Origin: Rothia terrae
Lineage (GTDB): Bacteria; Actinomycetota; Actinomycetes; Actinomycetales; Micrococcaceae
DNA length: 59,250 nt
NCBI RefSeq assembly: GCF_012396615.1
Contig: NZ_JAAXPV010000016.1
Coordinates: 1-59,250 of the forward strand
Reading direction: 5' to 3'
Positions 18,384 to 26,450 of this stretch are shown one piece after another. Position 1 is the stretch's first letter; every line of letters starts with the position of its first letter. Below the pieces are notes generated by a model. That model did no database searches, was not told where the DNA came from, and worked only from the letters and a program-made list of their open reading frames with translations. Position numbers and translations under genes: made by a program.

Positions 18384-18653
18384 ATGAGCACTCTCGTAAA
18401 GCTCGGCGGCACCGCAGCATCACTCGGTGGCGTTGCACTGTCCAACAAGGTTTTGGCTGCTACCTGGAAGAAAATCACCGGCAATGAGCCCCCCGCAACC
18501 AACCCCGATCCCGATGAGCGCTGGCGCGACATCATCATCTGGTCACTGGTTACCGGTCTTGTAGGCACCATCATCAAGGTCGGCATCTCACGTGCGCAGG
18601 TAAACCTTGAGGCAAAGGACAAGTACAAGCACGGCGGTCAGGCTGAGGTCTAA
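18384..18653 (+). CDS. DUF4235 family small membrane protein
   Basis: 89 residues. The pattern KLGGTAASLGGVALSNKVLA, a WKKITGNEPPATNPDPDERW loop and a second hydrophobic helix (IIIWSLVTGLVGTIIKVGIS) is that of DUF4235, a small actinobacterial protein of unknown role with two membrane helices. Excellent ribosome-binding site AAAGGAG. Monocistronic, closed by a strong terminator. Confidence 0.85.
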   Translation: MSTLVKLGGTAASLGGVALSNKVLAATWKKITGNEPPATNPDPDERWRDIIIWSLVTGLVGTIIKVGISRAQVNLEAKDKYKHGGQAEV

Positions 18654-18678
18654 ATCTGCCTGAACTTTCAAAGTTTGC

Positions 18679-18714
18679 AAAAGCACCCGGAGGGAAAACC
18701 TCCGGGTGCTTTTG
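18679..18714 (+). terminator. Intrinsic terminator after DUF4235 gene
   Basis: AAGCACCCGGAGG and CCTCCGGGTGCTT form a perfect 13-bp stem with a 5-base loop and flanking A and T runs. Would work on both strands. Confidence 0.92.
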
Positions 18715-18754
18715 TATTGCTCTATAGAACCTGAGTATTGTTCAGTTTCGCTTT

Positions 18755-18820
18755 GATGGGATGCCGCCAATCAACATCCCTAAACGCCAGACCCGACCAG
18801 TTGATTGGCGGCATCCCATC
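18755..18820 (+). repeat. Stem-loop element copy C (perfect 21-bp stem)
   Basis: Arms 18755-18775 and 18800-18820 are perfect inverted repeats of 21 bp. The 24-base loop 18776-18799 starts ATCCCTAAACGCCAG and ends ACCCGACCA. It lies between convergent genes, after the terminator of the DUF4235 gene and 39 bases from the end of the MFS gene. No T-run follows on either strand, so it does not look like a terminator. Confidence 0.8.
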
Positions 18821-18858
18821 TCAGCTACAGATCTCAGCAGACTTTAGTATCTTACGTT

Positions 18859-20175
18859 TTAGAAGGTACTTTCCTCATTCTGCAGACGCGGTGCTGGCTT
18901 AAGCGGTAGCACCATCGCTAGCCCTAAGGCAATAACGACCATGATGCCGATGACGCCCCACACCTGTGCGCCTAACAAACCAACGAACAAGCCAAAGAGT
19001 GCAGGAGCGAGGAAGCTGGCGGCGCGTCCTGTGGTGGAGTACAGACCAAAGAGCTCGCCTTCTTCACCGGGAGGTGAAACGCGTGCTAAGTAGGTGCGAG
19101 CTGCTGACTGTGCTGGCCCCACGAAGGCGCACAGCGCTAGACCGCAGACCCAGAAGACGGGTTTACCGTCAAGAAAGAGAATCGGTGTTGCAGCGATGAG
19201 CACGCCGATCAGTGAACCCAGAATAACGTTTTTTGGGCCGAGCTTATCGTCCAGTGATCCGCCGATGAGTGCGCCGGCGCCAGCCACCACGTTGCCTGCG
19301 ATAGCGAAGATAATGATTTCATTAGCGCTAAACCCGAAGGACCCGGCTGCCAGCACGCCACCAAAGGTGAATACGCCGTTGAGACCGTCTCGGAAAATTG
19401 CGCTGGTGACCAAGAAATACAGGGTGGACGGCGTGGTGCGGTACAGGCGTTTGACGGTGTTGAACAGGTGTTTGTAGGCGTTAATAATCCCTGCAAGACC
19501 ACCGGGGCCAGCGTCCTTCACCGATGTCTGACGCGTCCGTGCGGATTCACCGCGAAGGCTGAGCAAAAGCGGTAACGAGAAAACCACGCACCAGAGCGCT
19601 GAGAACAAGGCGATACTGCGGTAGATCAAAGAACCGTCGCCTTCAGGTAGCGGCAGGATGCCCGGCTTGATAAACAGCACCATGACAAGCACTAAAGCGA
19701 TGATGCCGCCAAAGTAGCCGCAGGCCCAGCCGATGCCGCTGATTTTGCCTACGGTTGCCGGGGTTGAGATGCGCGGCAGAAGAGCGTTGTAGTTGACAAC
19801 CGCGAACTCGTTGACCACGTTGGCGAGCGCAATGAGGGTTACACCAAACCACAGGAATTTGGGGTCCGGGTACACAAAGAAGCACAGTGCCATCAGGATT
19901 GCTGTAGCAAAGGTATTGATGCCCAACCAGAATCCGCGTTTGCCCGTGGCGTCAGCGTGCTGACCGCTAATGGGCGCCAAGAGCGCGATGAAGACGCCAG
20001 CGATGGTCAACCCGGCAGATAGCACCTGCGTGGTGTGGGTTTCTGAGCCGAAGACATCGCTGGTCAGGTAAAGAGCGGTGAAGATGAACGTTGTCATAAT
20101 CGCATTGAAGCTAGCTCCACCTGCGTCCCACAGCGTCCACGCGAAAACTTTTTTACGGTCGGGTAAGGTTGCCAT
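18859..20175 (-). CDS. MFS transporter, UMF1 (Atg22-like) family
   Basis: 438 residues, 12 predicted membrane segments. The opening KKVFAWTLWDAGGASFNAIM, the QHADATGKRGFW loop and VNEFAVVNYNALLPRI are characteristic of the UMF1/Atg22-like branch, thought to move amino acids or peptides. The ATG at 20175 has only a weak ribosome-binding site. Monocistronic; convergent with DUF4235 and separated from it by repeat copy C. Confidence 0.85.
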   Translation of the reverse strand: MATLPDRKKVFAWTLWDAGGASFNAIMTTFIFTALYLTSDVFGSETHTTQVLSAGLTIAGVFIALLAPISGQHADATGKRGFWLGINTFATAILMALCFFVYPDPKFLWFGVTLIALANVVNEFAVVNYNALLPRISTPATVGKISGIGWACGYFGGIIALVLVMVLFIKPGILPLPEGDGSLIYRSIALFSALWCVVFSLPLLLSLRGESARTRQTSVKDAGPGGLAGIINAYKHLFNTVKRLYRTTPSTLYFLVTSAIFRDGLNGVFTFGGVLAAGSFGFSANEIIIFAIAGNVVAGAGALIGGSLDDKLGPKNVILGSLIGVLIAATPILFLDGKPVFWVCGLALCAFVGPAQSAARTYLARVSPPGEEGELFGLYSTTGRAASFLAPALFGLFVGLLGAQVWGVIGIMVVIALGLAMVLPLKPAPRLQNEESTF

Positions 20176-20351
20176 GTCACCTATGCTAACGGGCTTTGAG
20201 CTGCTTCTTTGATGTGACAGACAACTTTATACTCTAAGATTTTGCGTAAATTTATGAAGGATGCGGGGCGCTGTGATGCGCTCAATAGGATTACACGGGT
20301 GCCGGCTCGCGGTTGGCTTGGCTAAATACCGATACACTGTTAGGCATGTAC

Positions 20352-20378
20352 AGCTGCCTCCGTACTCGATGGGCAGCT
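20352..20378 (+). other. Hairpin plus T-tract in the pbuX leader
   Basis: AGCTGCC and GGCAGCT form a 7-bp stem followed by ATTTTTATT, 45 bases before the pbuX start. A TACACT hexamer at about 20334-20339 could be the -10 element, which would put the hairpin at the very 5' end of the message. It could act as terminator/attenuator or as a 5' stabiliser. No guanine-riboswitch core was found in the 20176-20422 gap. Confidence 0.45.
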
Positions 20379-20422
20379 ATTTTTATTGAGCACTATCACC
20401 TTCATTCACGAAAGATACCGGT

Positions 20423-21769
20423 TTGAAAGATCTCACCCGCGGATCAAAAGCGGCAGGTTCTGCCCCAGATTCAGATGCAATGCTCTACGGCATGGAAGAT
20501 TCGCCCCCGTACGCTCTCTCAGTACTCTTGGCTCTTCAGCATATTTTGGCAGCGTTCGCCGGAATCATCGCTGTTCCCCTGGTAGTTTGTAACGCTCTTA
20601 ATCTCGATGTCGCGCAAACTTCTCTCATGGTCAGCGCAACAATTTTTGCGGCCGGCATCACTACCTTCATTCAGTCCAAGGGCATTGGTCCCGTGGGTGC
20701 ACGTGTGCCGGGCATGATGGGCACTGACTTCACCTTTGTTAACCCCACTATTAACGTGGGTAGCCAGTTCGGCATTGCAGGCATTGTGGGCGCGACCATC
20801 GCAGGTTCGCTGGTTGAAGTAGTGCTTAGCCGCTTTATCAAACCTCTCATGCGTTTCTTCCCGCCGCTGATTACCGGTACGGTGGTTGCGCTGATCGGCA
20901 TTACCTTGATGCCGGTGGGCATGGACTGGGCTGCCGGTGGCACAGGTGCTGCTGATTATGGTTCTCTGCGAAACTTGGGCGTTGCTGGCCTGGTTCTAGT
21001 GATTACTCTTGTGCTCAACTACTTTGGTAAAGGCATCGTTAAAGCATCCGCTGTTTTCTTCGGCATGGTAGCGGGTTACCTTATTTGCATTCCGCTGGGC
21101 ATGGTCAACCTCGACGCTGTTGCACAAGCATCCTGGTTCGCGCTACCTAACCTGTTTACCTACGGTATCCACTTTGATCTTGCGTCCACTCTAGCTTTTG
21201 TGCCCGCTTACATTGTTTCTGCAATCGGTACGGTGGGCATCATGATAGCTATTGGTCAGGCTTCTCACGCTGAGGTCTCTAGCAAGCGCATTGGCAACGG
21301 TGTATTAGCTGACGGTGTTGGCTCAGCAATTGCCGGTGTCTTTGGCGCCGGACCCAACACTGCTTTTTCGCAGAACGTCGGTCTTATTACCCTCACCAAG
21401 GTAGCTAGCCGCCGCGTCATGATGCTAGCCGGCATTCTGCTTGTAGTGCTGGGACTTTTCCCTAAGCTCAGCGCACTCATTTCGATTATGCCCTCCCCCG
21501 TTTTGGGCGGTACTGGCATTATTCTGTTCGGACTGATTGCTGCTCAGGGAGTAAAAACTCTTTCAACGGTAGAGATTTGTGATCGCGAACTGCTGATTAT
21601 TTCTGTAGCGTTCGCTCTTGGCATCGGCGTGACCGTTCGCCCCGAAATGCTGTCTCATTTGCCCACCGCGCTTCAAATGATTTTCTCTTCGGGAATTTCA
21701 ACAGGTACGCTGGTGGCACTACTACTCAACATTGTTCTTGTGAAGAAGGATAACCATGGAACTGCTTGA
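20423..21769 (+). CDS. pbuX: Xanthine permease, NCS2 family
   Basis: 448 residues, about 14 membrane segments. The LALQHILAAFAGIIAVPL opening and the QNVGLITLTKVASRRV block (NCS2 signature) identify a nucleobase:cation symporter; coupling to xpt points to xanthine. The frame starts with TTG at 20423 behind GAAAG; no better start exists before the first membrane segment except an ATG at codon 20 (MLYGMEDSPPYAL). Overlaps xpt by 14 bases. Confidence 0.93.
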   Translation: MKDLTRGSKAAGSAPDSDAMLYGMEDSPPYALSVLLALQHILAAFAGIIAVPLVVCNALNLDVAQTSLMVSATIFAAGITTFIQSKGIGPVGARVPGMMGTDFTFVNPTINVGSQFGIAGIVGATIAGSLVEVVLSRFIKPLMRFFPPLITGTVVALIGITLMPVGMDWAAGGTGAADYGSLRNLGVAGLVLVITLVLNYFGKGIVKASAVFFGMVAGYLICIPLGMVNLDAVAQASWFALPNLFTYGIHFDLASTLAFVPAYIVSAIGTVGIMIAIGQASHAEVSSKRIGNGVLADGVGSAIAGVFGAGPNTAFSQNVGLITLTKVASRRVMMLAGILLVVLGLFPKLSALISIMPSPVLGGTGIILFGLIAAQGVKTLSTVEICDRELLIISVAFALGIGVTVRPEMLSHLPTALQMIFSSGISTGTLVALLLNIVLVKKDNHGTA

Positions 21770-22340
21770 AGATCGCATTCGGCGTGATGGACGCATACTG
21801 CCCGGCAATATTCTCAAGGTGGATGAGTTCGTCAACCACCAGGTTGATCCTGAGCTTATGGTGGCTATGGGTAAAGACTTCGCGGAACACTTTAAAGATT
21901 TGGGCATCACCCGCGTGCTCACCCTTGAGGTCTCGGGCATTTCAATGGCGCTCACCGCGGCTTTAGAGCTGGGTGTGCCTATGGTTTTCGCTAAGAAAAT
22001 CTCGTCCAAGACACTGTCGAACGATACCTACCACTCCAAAGTATTTTCTTTCACCAAGAAGATTGAGTATGACATTCGCGTTGATAAGCGTTTTGTAACT
22101 CCCGATGACAAGATTCTTATTATCGATGACTTTCTTGCAGCTGGCCAGGCCCTTCACGGTTTGATTGATCTGTGCGAGCAAGGTGGCGCTGAAGTTGCCG
22201 GTATTGGCATTGCTATCGAGAAGGTATTCCAAGGTGGCGGCAAGATTTTCCGCGATCAGGGCTATGACGTGTATTCGCTGGCTATGATTGATCACTTTAC
22301 CGATGACGGTGTGGTGTTCTCTAACGAAGTCACCCAGTAA
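21756..22340 (+). CDS. xpt: Xanthine phosphoribosyltransferase
   Basis: 194 residues. MELLEDRIRRDGRILPGNIL and VDEFVNHQVDPELM are the conserved N-terminus of Xpt; the PRPP-binding motif is ILIIDDFLAAGQAL and the KKISSKTLSNDTYHS loop contacts substrate. It converts xanthine plus PRPP to XMP. Translationally coupled to pbuX by a 14-base overlap, forming a purine-salvage unit. Ends at a bidirectional terminator shared with the convergent kinase-like gene. Confidence 0.96.
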   Translation: MELLEDRIRRDGRILPGNILKVDEFVNHQVDPELMVAMGKDFAEHFKDLGITRVLTLEVSGISMALTAALELGVPMVFAKKISSKTLSNDTYHSKVFSFTKKIEYDIRVDKRFVTPDDKILIIDDFLAAGQALHGLIDLCEQGGAEVAGIGIAIEKVFQGGGKIFRDQGYDVYSLAMIDHFTDDGVVFSNEVTQ

Positions 22341-22354
22341 TCGCTCAATACGCT

Positions 22355-22396
22355 AAAAGGCGGGGTCAGGTAAGTTTTTACCCGACTCCGCCTTTT
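22355..22396. terminator. Bidirectional terminator between xpt and the kinase-like gene
   Basis: AAAAGGCGGGGTCAGGTAA pairs with TTACCCGACTCCGCCTTTT (two to three mismatches) around a short T loop; A-run on one side, T-run on the other. Confidence 0.85.
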
Positions 22397-22399
22397 GTT

Positions 22400-23578
22400 C
22401 TAGGACGCTGCAACGGCCCGCGCGCGTCCTTGATCGATAACGCCCAGTCCCATGAGTTCGCTCAGGTTCTTCTCGAAGGCGTCATAAGGGATTTCTTCTT
22501 CGTATAGCTCTTCAAGACGACGGTGTAAATCCTGCGGGGTGCGCGGTGTTTCCAGCTCAAACCACAAATCTCCGGCGAAGAAAGAGACTTCGCTGAGCTG
22601 GGTTTCTTGCATGAGCAGAACACGGTCATCAATGCGGTACCCGCTTGTGTCAGCAGCACGCGCCAGTTCACCGTGAGCGGGCTTGGTGTTATCGGCGTAG
22701 GCAATGTCGATAGGTTCGCGAGCCTCGGTAGGCGTTGGTTCGTTCAAGAGTTTGACCAACAGCGGCAGAGACTCTGAAATCTCCGAGTACTCCAAACGCA
22801 ACACACCGCCGCACGCCACAATCAGATCAATGAGCTTTTCAACGCCGCGGTCGGTAAAGCCAAGCCCAGAGGTCTGTGCAGAAATCTTCAGCAACGCATC
22901 CGCCAAGTGCACCTTCTTCAACACAGGAGCAGTGTAACCCTCGCTCTTATCGCGCGTTAGAATCACCATGGCAGTGAGCTTGAATTGCGCGTCAGGCTCT
23001 GGCAGGTTGAGACCCATTTTTTCCGGCGAAATCTGCTGCTTAGGACGCGCCGGGTCAGTAATCACCGACAGTGGCTTGAGGTAGGGAGTGACCGTACGGT
23101 CCTCATCTACGATGACGGTCTCATCGGTGAGGTAGGTAAACCGCTCCCCCAAAAAATGCGAAGCGGTGGTCTTGCCCGTACCCGACTCAGCAATCAACGC
23201 TACCGCACGCTTATTCTCAGCATTACCTAAAGCCGCGGCGTGGAACATCTGACGCTCACCGATCAGCCCGTGAATCATCATCACCGTAATCTGGGTGACG
23301 AGGCTTTCGTGAAACTGATCTTTTTCTCGATAGCGCAGGCGCTCTAATTCTGCGTATTCCTCGCGAGGATAAGCGGTGTGCTCATATTCTTCGGTATCTT
23401 CAACCAGAAGGTAGCGCGTGTTCTCATCGTCGAGGTTCACCTCAGCATCCTGAATAATCTCAGGGTGCAGGGCTTCCCACGATTGCGCAATTTCACGCGC
23501 AATCTCTTGCGCGTTCTTCATCCGCAAAACAACAGCGATATTTACGTTTGCTGGGCGCAGGCATACACCTACAGTCAT
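22400..23578 (-). CDS. HPr-kinase-like P-loop domain fused to a PqqD-like C-terminal domain
   Basis: 392 residues, not a standard metabolic enzyme. Around residues 110-300 there is an HprK/PEP-carboxykinase-like fold: MFHAAALG, Walker A IAESGTGKTTASHF, then LTDETVIVDED (possible metal-binding Asp) and conserved Pro-rich strand. Residues about 315-390 (YRIDDRVLLMQETQLSEVSF to LMGLGVI) have the pattern of PqqD/RiPP-recognition-element proteins. Such kinase/PqqD combinations occur with peptide-modifying systems, but no precursor peptide or maturase is evident nearby. Start ATG at 23578 has GAGGT upstream. Lies between the xpt terminator and dcd. Stop codon TAG. Fold assignment is moderate, function unknown. 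Confidence 0.65.
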   Translation of the reverse strand: MTVGVCLRPANVNIAVVLRMKNAQEIAREIAQSWEALHPEIIQDAEVNLDDENTRYLLVEDTEEYEHTAYPREEYAELERLRYREKDQFHESLVTQITVMMIHGLIGERQMFHAAALGNAENKRAVALIAESGTGKTTASHFLGERFTYLTDETVIVDEDRTVTPYLKPLSVITDPARPKQQISPEKMGLNLPEPDAQFKLTAMVILTRDKSEGYTAPVLKKVHLADALLKISAQTSGLGFTDRGVEKLIDLIVACGGVLRLEYSEISESLPLLVKLLNEPTPTEAREPIDIAYADNTKPAHGELARAADTSGYRIDDRVLLMQETQLSEVSFFAGDLWFELETPRTPQDLHRRLEELYEEEIPYDAFEKNLSELMGLGVIDQGRARAVAAS

Positions 23579-23615
23579 ATAAAAAATTACCTCTTCATCG
23601 CGTTGCTAGCGTTCT

Positions 23616-24203
23616 CTAGGAATCTGTCGCGATATCAGTTTTGTGAAAGTTCAGGTAGCTTCGGGACGCGGTGGGGCCGCGCTGTCCCTGGTAACGGTTG
23701 CCGTATGCACCGTCGCCGTAGGGGTGTTCTGTAGCGCTGGTGAGCTGGAAGAAGCACAGCTGTCCCACCTTAGAACCGGGCCACAGCATGATGGGCAGGG
23801 TTGCCATATTGGAAAGTTCTAGGGTGACGTGGCCAGAAAAGCCGGGGTCAATAAAGCCCGCGGTGGAGTGGGTCAGCAGTCCCAAGCGTCCAAGCGATGA
23901 TTTGCCTTCAAGGCGAGCAGCAATATTATCGGGCAACGTCACTTTTTCGTAGGTTGCGCCCAACACGAACTCGCCAGGGTGCAGAATAAAGGGCTCATCG
24001 GGTGCTACCTCCACAAGGCGAGTCAGCTCAGACTGATCTTGTGAGGGGTCAATGTGAGCATACTTGTGGTTGTCAAAGAGCCTAAAGAAACGGTCAAGAC
24101 GCACGTCAACGCTAGCCGGCTGAATCATTGCCGGGTCGAAAGGATCTAGCTGGATGCGTTCGTTCTCAATTTCTTGGCGGATATCGCGATCTGAAAATAG
24201 CAC
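23616..24203 (-). CDS. dcd: dCTP deaminase (bifunctional type)
   Basis: 195 residues. [12 protein letters not shown] is the conserved N-terminus; [24 protein letters not shown] holds the catalytic and trimer-contact residues, and the C-terminal [13 protein letters not shown] closes over the nucleotide. Actinobacterial enzymes of this type deaminate dCTP and then hydrolyse to dUMP. The GTG start at 24203 is the first start after an in-frame stop, and the AAGGAG motif overlaps it directly, an unusual arrangement suggesting leaderless or atypical initiation. Stop codon TAG. Confidence 0.95.
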   Translation of the reverse strand: MLFSDRDIRQEIENERIQLDPFDPAMIQPASVDVRLDRFFRLFDNHKYAHIDPSQDQSELTRLVEVAPDEPFILHPGEFVLGATYEKVTLPDNIAARLEGKSSLGRLGLLTHSTAGFIDPGFSGHVTLELSNMATLPIMLWPGSKVGQLCFFQLTSATEHPYGDGAYGNRYQGQRGPTASRSYLNFHKTDIATDS

Positions 24204-24286
24204 TCCTTAAACCTAACGCACACAAGGGGGTGCTTTACAGGGGATTTCCCATTTGGCGAGGAAAAAGCCTAAAATATTAGATGTTT

Positions 24287-24357
24287 GCGGCTGTAGCTCA
24301 ATGGTAGAGCGCACGCTTCCCAAGCCTGATACGCGGGTTCGATTCCCGTCAGCCGCT
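24287..24357 (+). tRNA. tRNA-Gly (anticodon CCC)
   Basis: Complete cloverleaf without encoded CCA. Acceptor stem GCGGCTG/CAGCCGC, D arm GCTC/GAGC, anticodon loop TTCCCAA (anticodon CCC) and T loop TTCGATT. The anticodon stem CACGC/GCCTG has one C-C mismatch at the third pair. Followed by a strong terminator. Confidence 0.93.
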
Positions 24358-24365
24358 CGCTAGCA

Positions 24366-24393
24366 AGGCTCTTGAGCGATGGCTCGAGAGCCT
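24366..24393 (+). terminator. Terminator after tRNA-Gly
   Basis: AGGCTCTTGAGC and GCTCGAGAGCCT (12 bp, one mismatch) with a 4-base loop, followed by TTTTCTTTCC. Confidence 0.9.
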
Positions 24394-24440
24394 TTTTCTT
24401 TCCCTTGTGTTGCTACTGCGGCTTCCAGGGCTTCCTCTTT

Positions 24441-24466
24441 ATTTGCATTTAGTTAGCATTGCAAAT
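24441..24466. promoter_or_regulatory. Possible operator upstream of the MarR gene
   Basis: ATTTGCA and TGCAAAT are a perfect inverted pair spaced by 12 bases that include TTAGTTAGC. MarR repressors commonly bind such palindromes near their own start. Its presence argues that translation starts downstream at a GTG rather than at the TTG within it. Confidence 0.45.
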
Positions 24467-24479
24467 TACAGTGTGGGGT

Positions 24480-24908
24480 GTGACCTCATCGCATCATTTT
24501 CAACCCCACGACCTTGTCTTCACCTCAAGCGTCTTTGCGCGCCACGCCGCAAAACTCGCCGATGTAGGCGTCTCATCCGTCTCATGGCGCGTCATCGCAG
24601 CTATCAGCCGGCGCGGCCCGTTGCGCCCTCGCGAAATCGCATCCTTAGAGCAGGTTAGCCGCCCTACCGCCACCATTTTTCTTCAGAGACTCGAAAAAAA
24701 GGGGCTCCTCCAACGAGCCGTAGACCCCGAAGACTCACGGTCAGTACTTTTCGACCTCACAGACCAAGGACGCGAGGCACTGTCTACCTGGCGCGTATCC
24801 CTTGATGGCGCGCTAGCACCGCGTCTTCAAGAATTAAGCGAGAAAGACATCACAACCCTCATAGAGGCACAGAATCTGATGCAACGAATTATCGCTGAGG
24901 AAAACTAA
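24480..24908 (+). CDS. MarR-family transcriptional regulator
   Basis: 142 residues if translation starts at the GTG at 24480; a GTG at 24471 and a TTG at 24459 are alternatives, the latter inside a likely operator. The winged helix covers LRPREIASLEQVSRPTATIF (recognition helix) and the wing KGLLQRAVDPEDSRSVLFDL with the conserved DxRS. The gene precedes an MFS exporter by 39 bases in the same direction, the classic arrangement of a repressor with the efflux pump it controls; the ligand is probably an exported drug or phenolic. Confidence 0.9.
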   Translation: MTSSHHFQPHDLVFTSSVFARHAAKLADVGVSSVSWRVIAAISRRGPLRPREIASLEQVSRPTATIFLQRLEKKGLLQRAVDPEDSRSVLFDLTDQGREALSTWRVSLDGALAPRLQELSEKDITTLIEAQNLMQRIIAEEN

Positions 24909-24947
24909 CCACCTTCAACCCCACGACGAAAGGGCCCTTTATCTTTC

Positions 24948-26204
24948 ATGTCTAACCACAGCGCGCCCAGCATCAAAGAAGCATTCACCCAACCCACATC
25001 AGTGTGGGCTATCGCTTTTGCCGCCACAGTCTCGTTCATGGGCATCGGCCTTGTTGATCCCATTCTCCCTGCCATCAGCGTTGAACTACACGCCACGCCC
25101 GCGCAGGCGATGCTTTTGTTCACAAGCTACCTCTTTATCACCGCAATCGCCATGCTCTTTACCAGCTGGGTTGCCAGCCGCATCGGAACCCGCTCGACGC
25201 TTCTTACAGGCCTCGCACTCATAGTGATATTTGCGGGCCTAGCAGCATCTGCCGGTTCAGTAAACGGCATCATTGGCTACCGCGCCGGCTGGGGACTAGG
25301 CAATGCCCTGTTCATCTCAACAGCCCTCTCGGCCATCGTTGGAGCAACAGCCGGGCCCAGCGCCGGCGCCATCATGCTCTACGAAACCGCCCTAGGCGTA
25401 GGCATGGCCATCGGCCCGCTCTTGGGTGGGCTACTCGGGTCCATATCTTGGCGCGCGCCTTTCATCGGCACAGCAACCCTCATGGCTATCGGTTTCATCG
25501 CAATCCTTAGCATGCTCACGCCCGAGAAAAAACCAGCGCCGGTGCATCCTTTAGCGGCAATTCACGGACTCAAAGACCCCGCTCTACGAACCCTGTCCGC
25601 CACCTCAATTTTCTACAACTTCGCTTTCTTTATCTTGCTCGCATACTCACCCTTTCCACTAGAGGCAGCGGGCAAAGCTCGCGGCATCCACGTTGGCGCC
25701 ATGGGAATCGGCTGGGTTTTCTTCGGCTGGGGCCTAGCACTTGCCATCACATCAGTGATTGTTGCACCCGTGCTCACCCGAAAGCTCGGCTTAATTCGCA
25801 CACTCTTGAGCACCCTGGCGGGCCTCACCGTGCTCATGGTTCTACTGGCAGTTTTCCACGCATCCTTTACCGCCGTCATCGTGCTTATCATCTGCGGCGG
25901 CCTATTCTTAGGCGTCATGAACACCGCTCTCACAGAGACCGTCATGGAAGCCACCGCACTCCCCCGCAGCATCGCCAGCTCAGCATACTCAGGTGTGCGA
26001 TTCTTCGGCGGCGCCATCGCACCTGCCGTAGCAGGACCACTCGCCGCATCCGCTGGCGCAGCGTCCCCCTACATCCTGGCGGCACTCAGCCTAATCGTCA
26101 GCGCTGTCATGCTGGTCCTCGGACGCCAAACCCTGCACCGCGTGACGCGCCCGCACCTGCCTGCAACAGACGAAGCAGAGGCAATCGCAGCTGGTGACCG
26201 ATAA
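24948..26204 (+). CDS. MFS efflux transporter controlled by the adjacent MarR
   Basis: 418 residues, 12 predicted membrane segments. FMGIGLVDPILPAISVEL and the SWVASRIGTRSTLL loop (motif A variant) place it among drug:H+ antiporters; ALGVGMAIGPLLGGLLGSI is motif C, specific to exporters. Follows the MarR gene by 39 bases and ends at a strong terminator. Substrate unknown. Confidence 0.9.
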   Translation: MSNHSAPSIKEAFTQPTSVWAIAFAATVSFMGIGLVDPILPAISVELHATPAQAMLLFTSYLFITAIAMLFTSWVASRIGTRSTLLTGLALIVIFAGLAASAGSVNGIIGYRAGWGLGNALFISTALSAIVGATAGPSAGAIMLYETALGVGMAIGPLLGGLLGSISWRAPFIGTATLMAIGFIAILSMLTPEKKPAPVHPLAAIHGLKDPALRTLSATSIFYNFAFFILLAYSPFPLEAAGKARGIHVGAMGIGWVFFGWGLALAITSVIVAPVLTRKLGLIRTLLSTLAGLTVLMVLLAVFHASFTAVIVLIICGGLFLGVMNTALTETVMEATALPRSIASSAYSGVRFFGGAIAPAVAGPLAASAGAASPYILAALSLIVSAVMLVLGRQTLHRVTRPHLPATDEAEAIAAGDR

Positions 26205-26228
26205 AACAAAGATCAGCCAGAACACACA

Positions 26229-26266
26229 ACGAGAGGCGCTTTCTTCGAATAGAAAGCGCCCCTCGT
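26229..26266 (+). terminator. Intrinsic terminator after the MFS gene
   Basis: ACGAGAGGCGCTTTCT and AGAAAGCGCCCCTCGT form a 16-bp stem with one mismatch and a 6-base loop. Confidence 0.9.
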
Positions 26267-26325
26267 TATATCCGCCTCTGCCCACAAAACCGTAGCCTCA
26301 GGTACACAGAAGCCGTGTACATCTC

Positions 26326-26429
26326 CGCCAGAAACAGTTTCAGCAAGCAGTCCCTCTCGGTCGGTTCGCTTCGCTCACAGACCGATTCATGCCAACCCCA
26401 ATGCCAGCTCGCTGAAACTTTTTCTGTCG
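26326..26429 (+). repeat. Probable stem-loop element copy D with an expanded loop
   Basis: Arms 26326-26348 and 26407-26429 pair over 23 positions with three mismatches. As in copies A-C the loop begins with TCCCT right after the stem and ends with GCCA before the other arm, with ATGCCAACCCC corresponding to the conserved GCCAGACCC block. Between these two blocks, where the other copies have 2-4 bases, D carries a 33-base insertion with its own hairpin TCGGTC/GACCGA. Lies between convergent genes. Membership in the family is less certain than for A-C. Confidence 0.5.
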
Positions 26430-26450
26430 TCGCCATGCGTTGAAAACCAG

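Noticed and set aside
20176-20422. Guanine/xanthine riboswitch upstream of pbuX
   Set aside because: The conserved purine aptamer core is not present; only a simple hairpin was seen.
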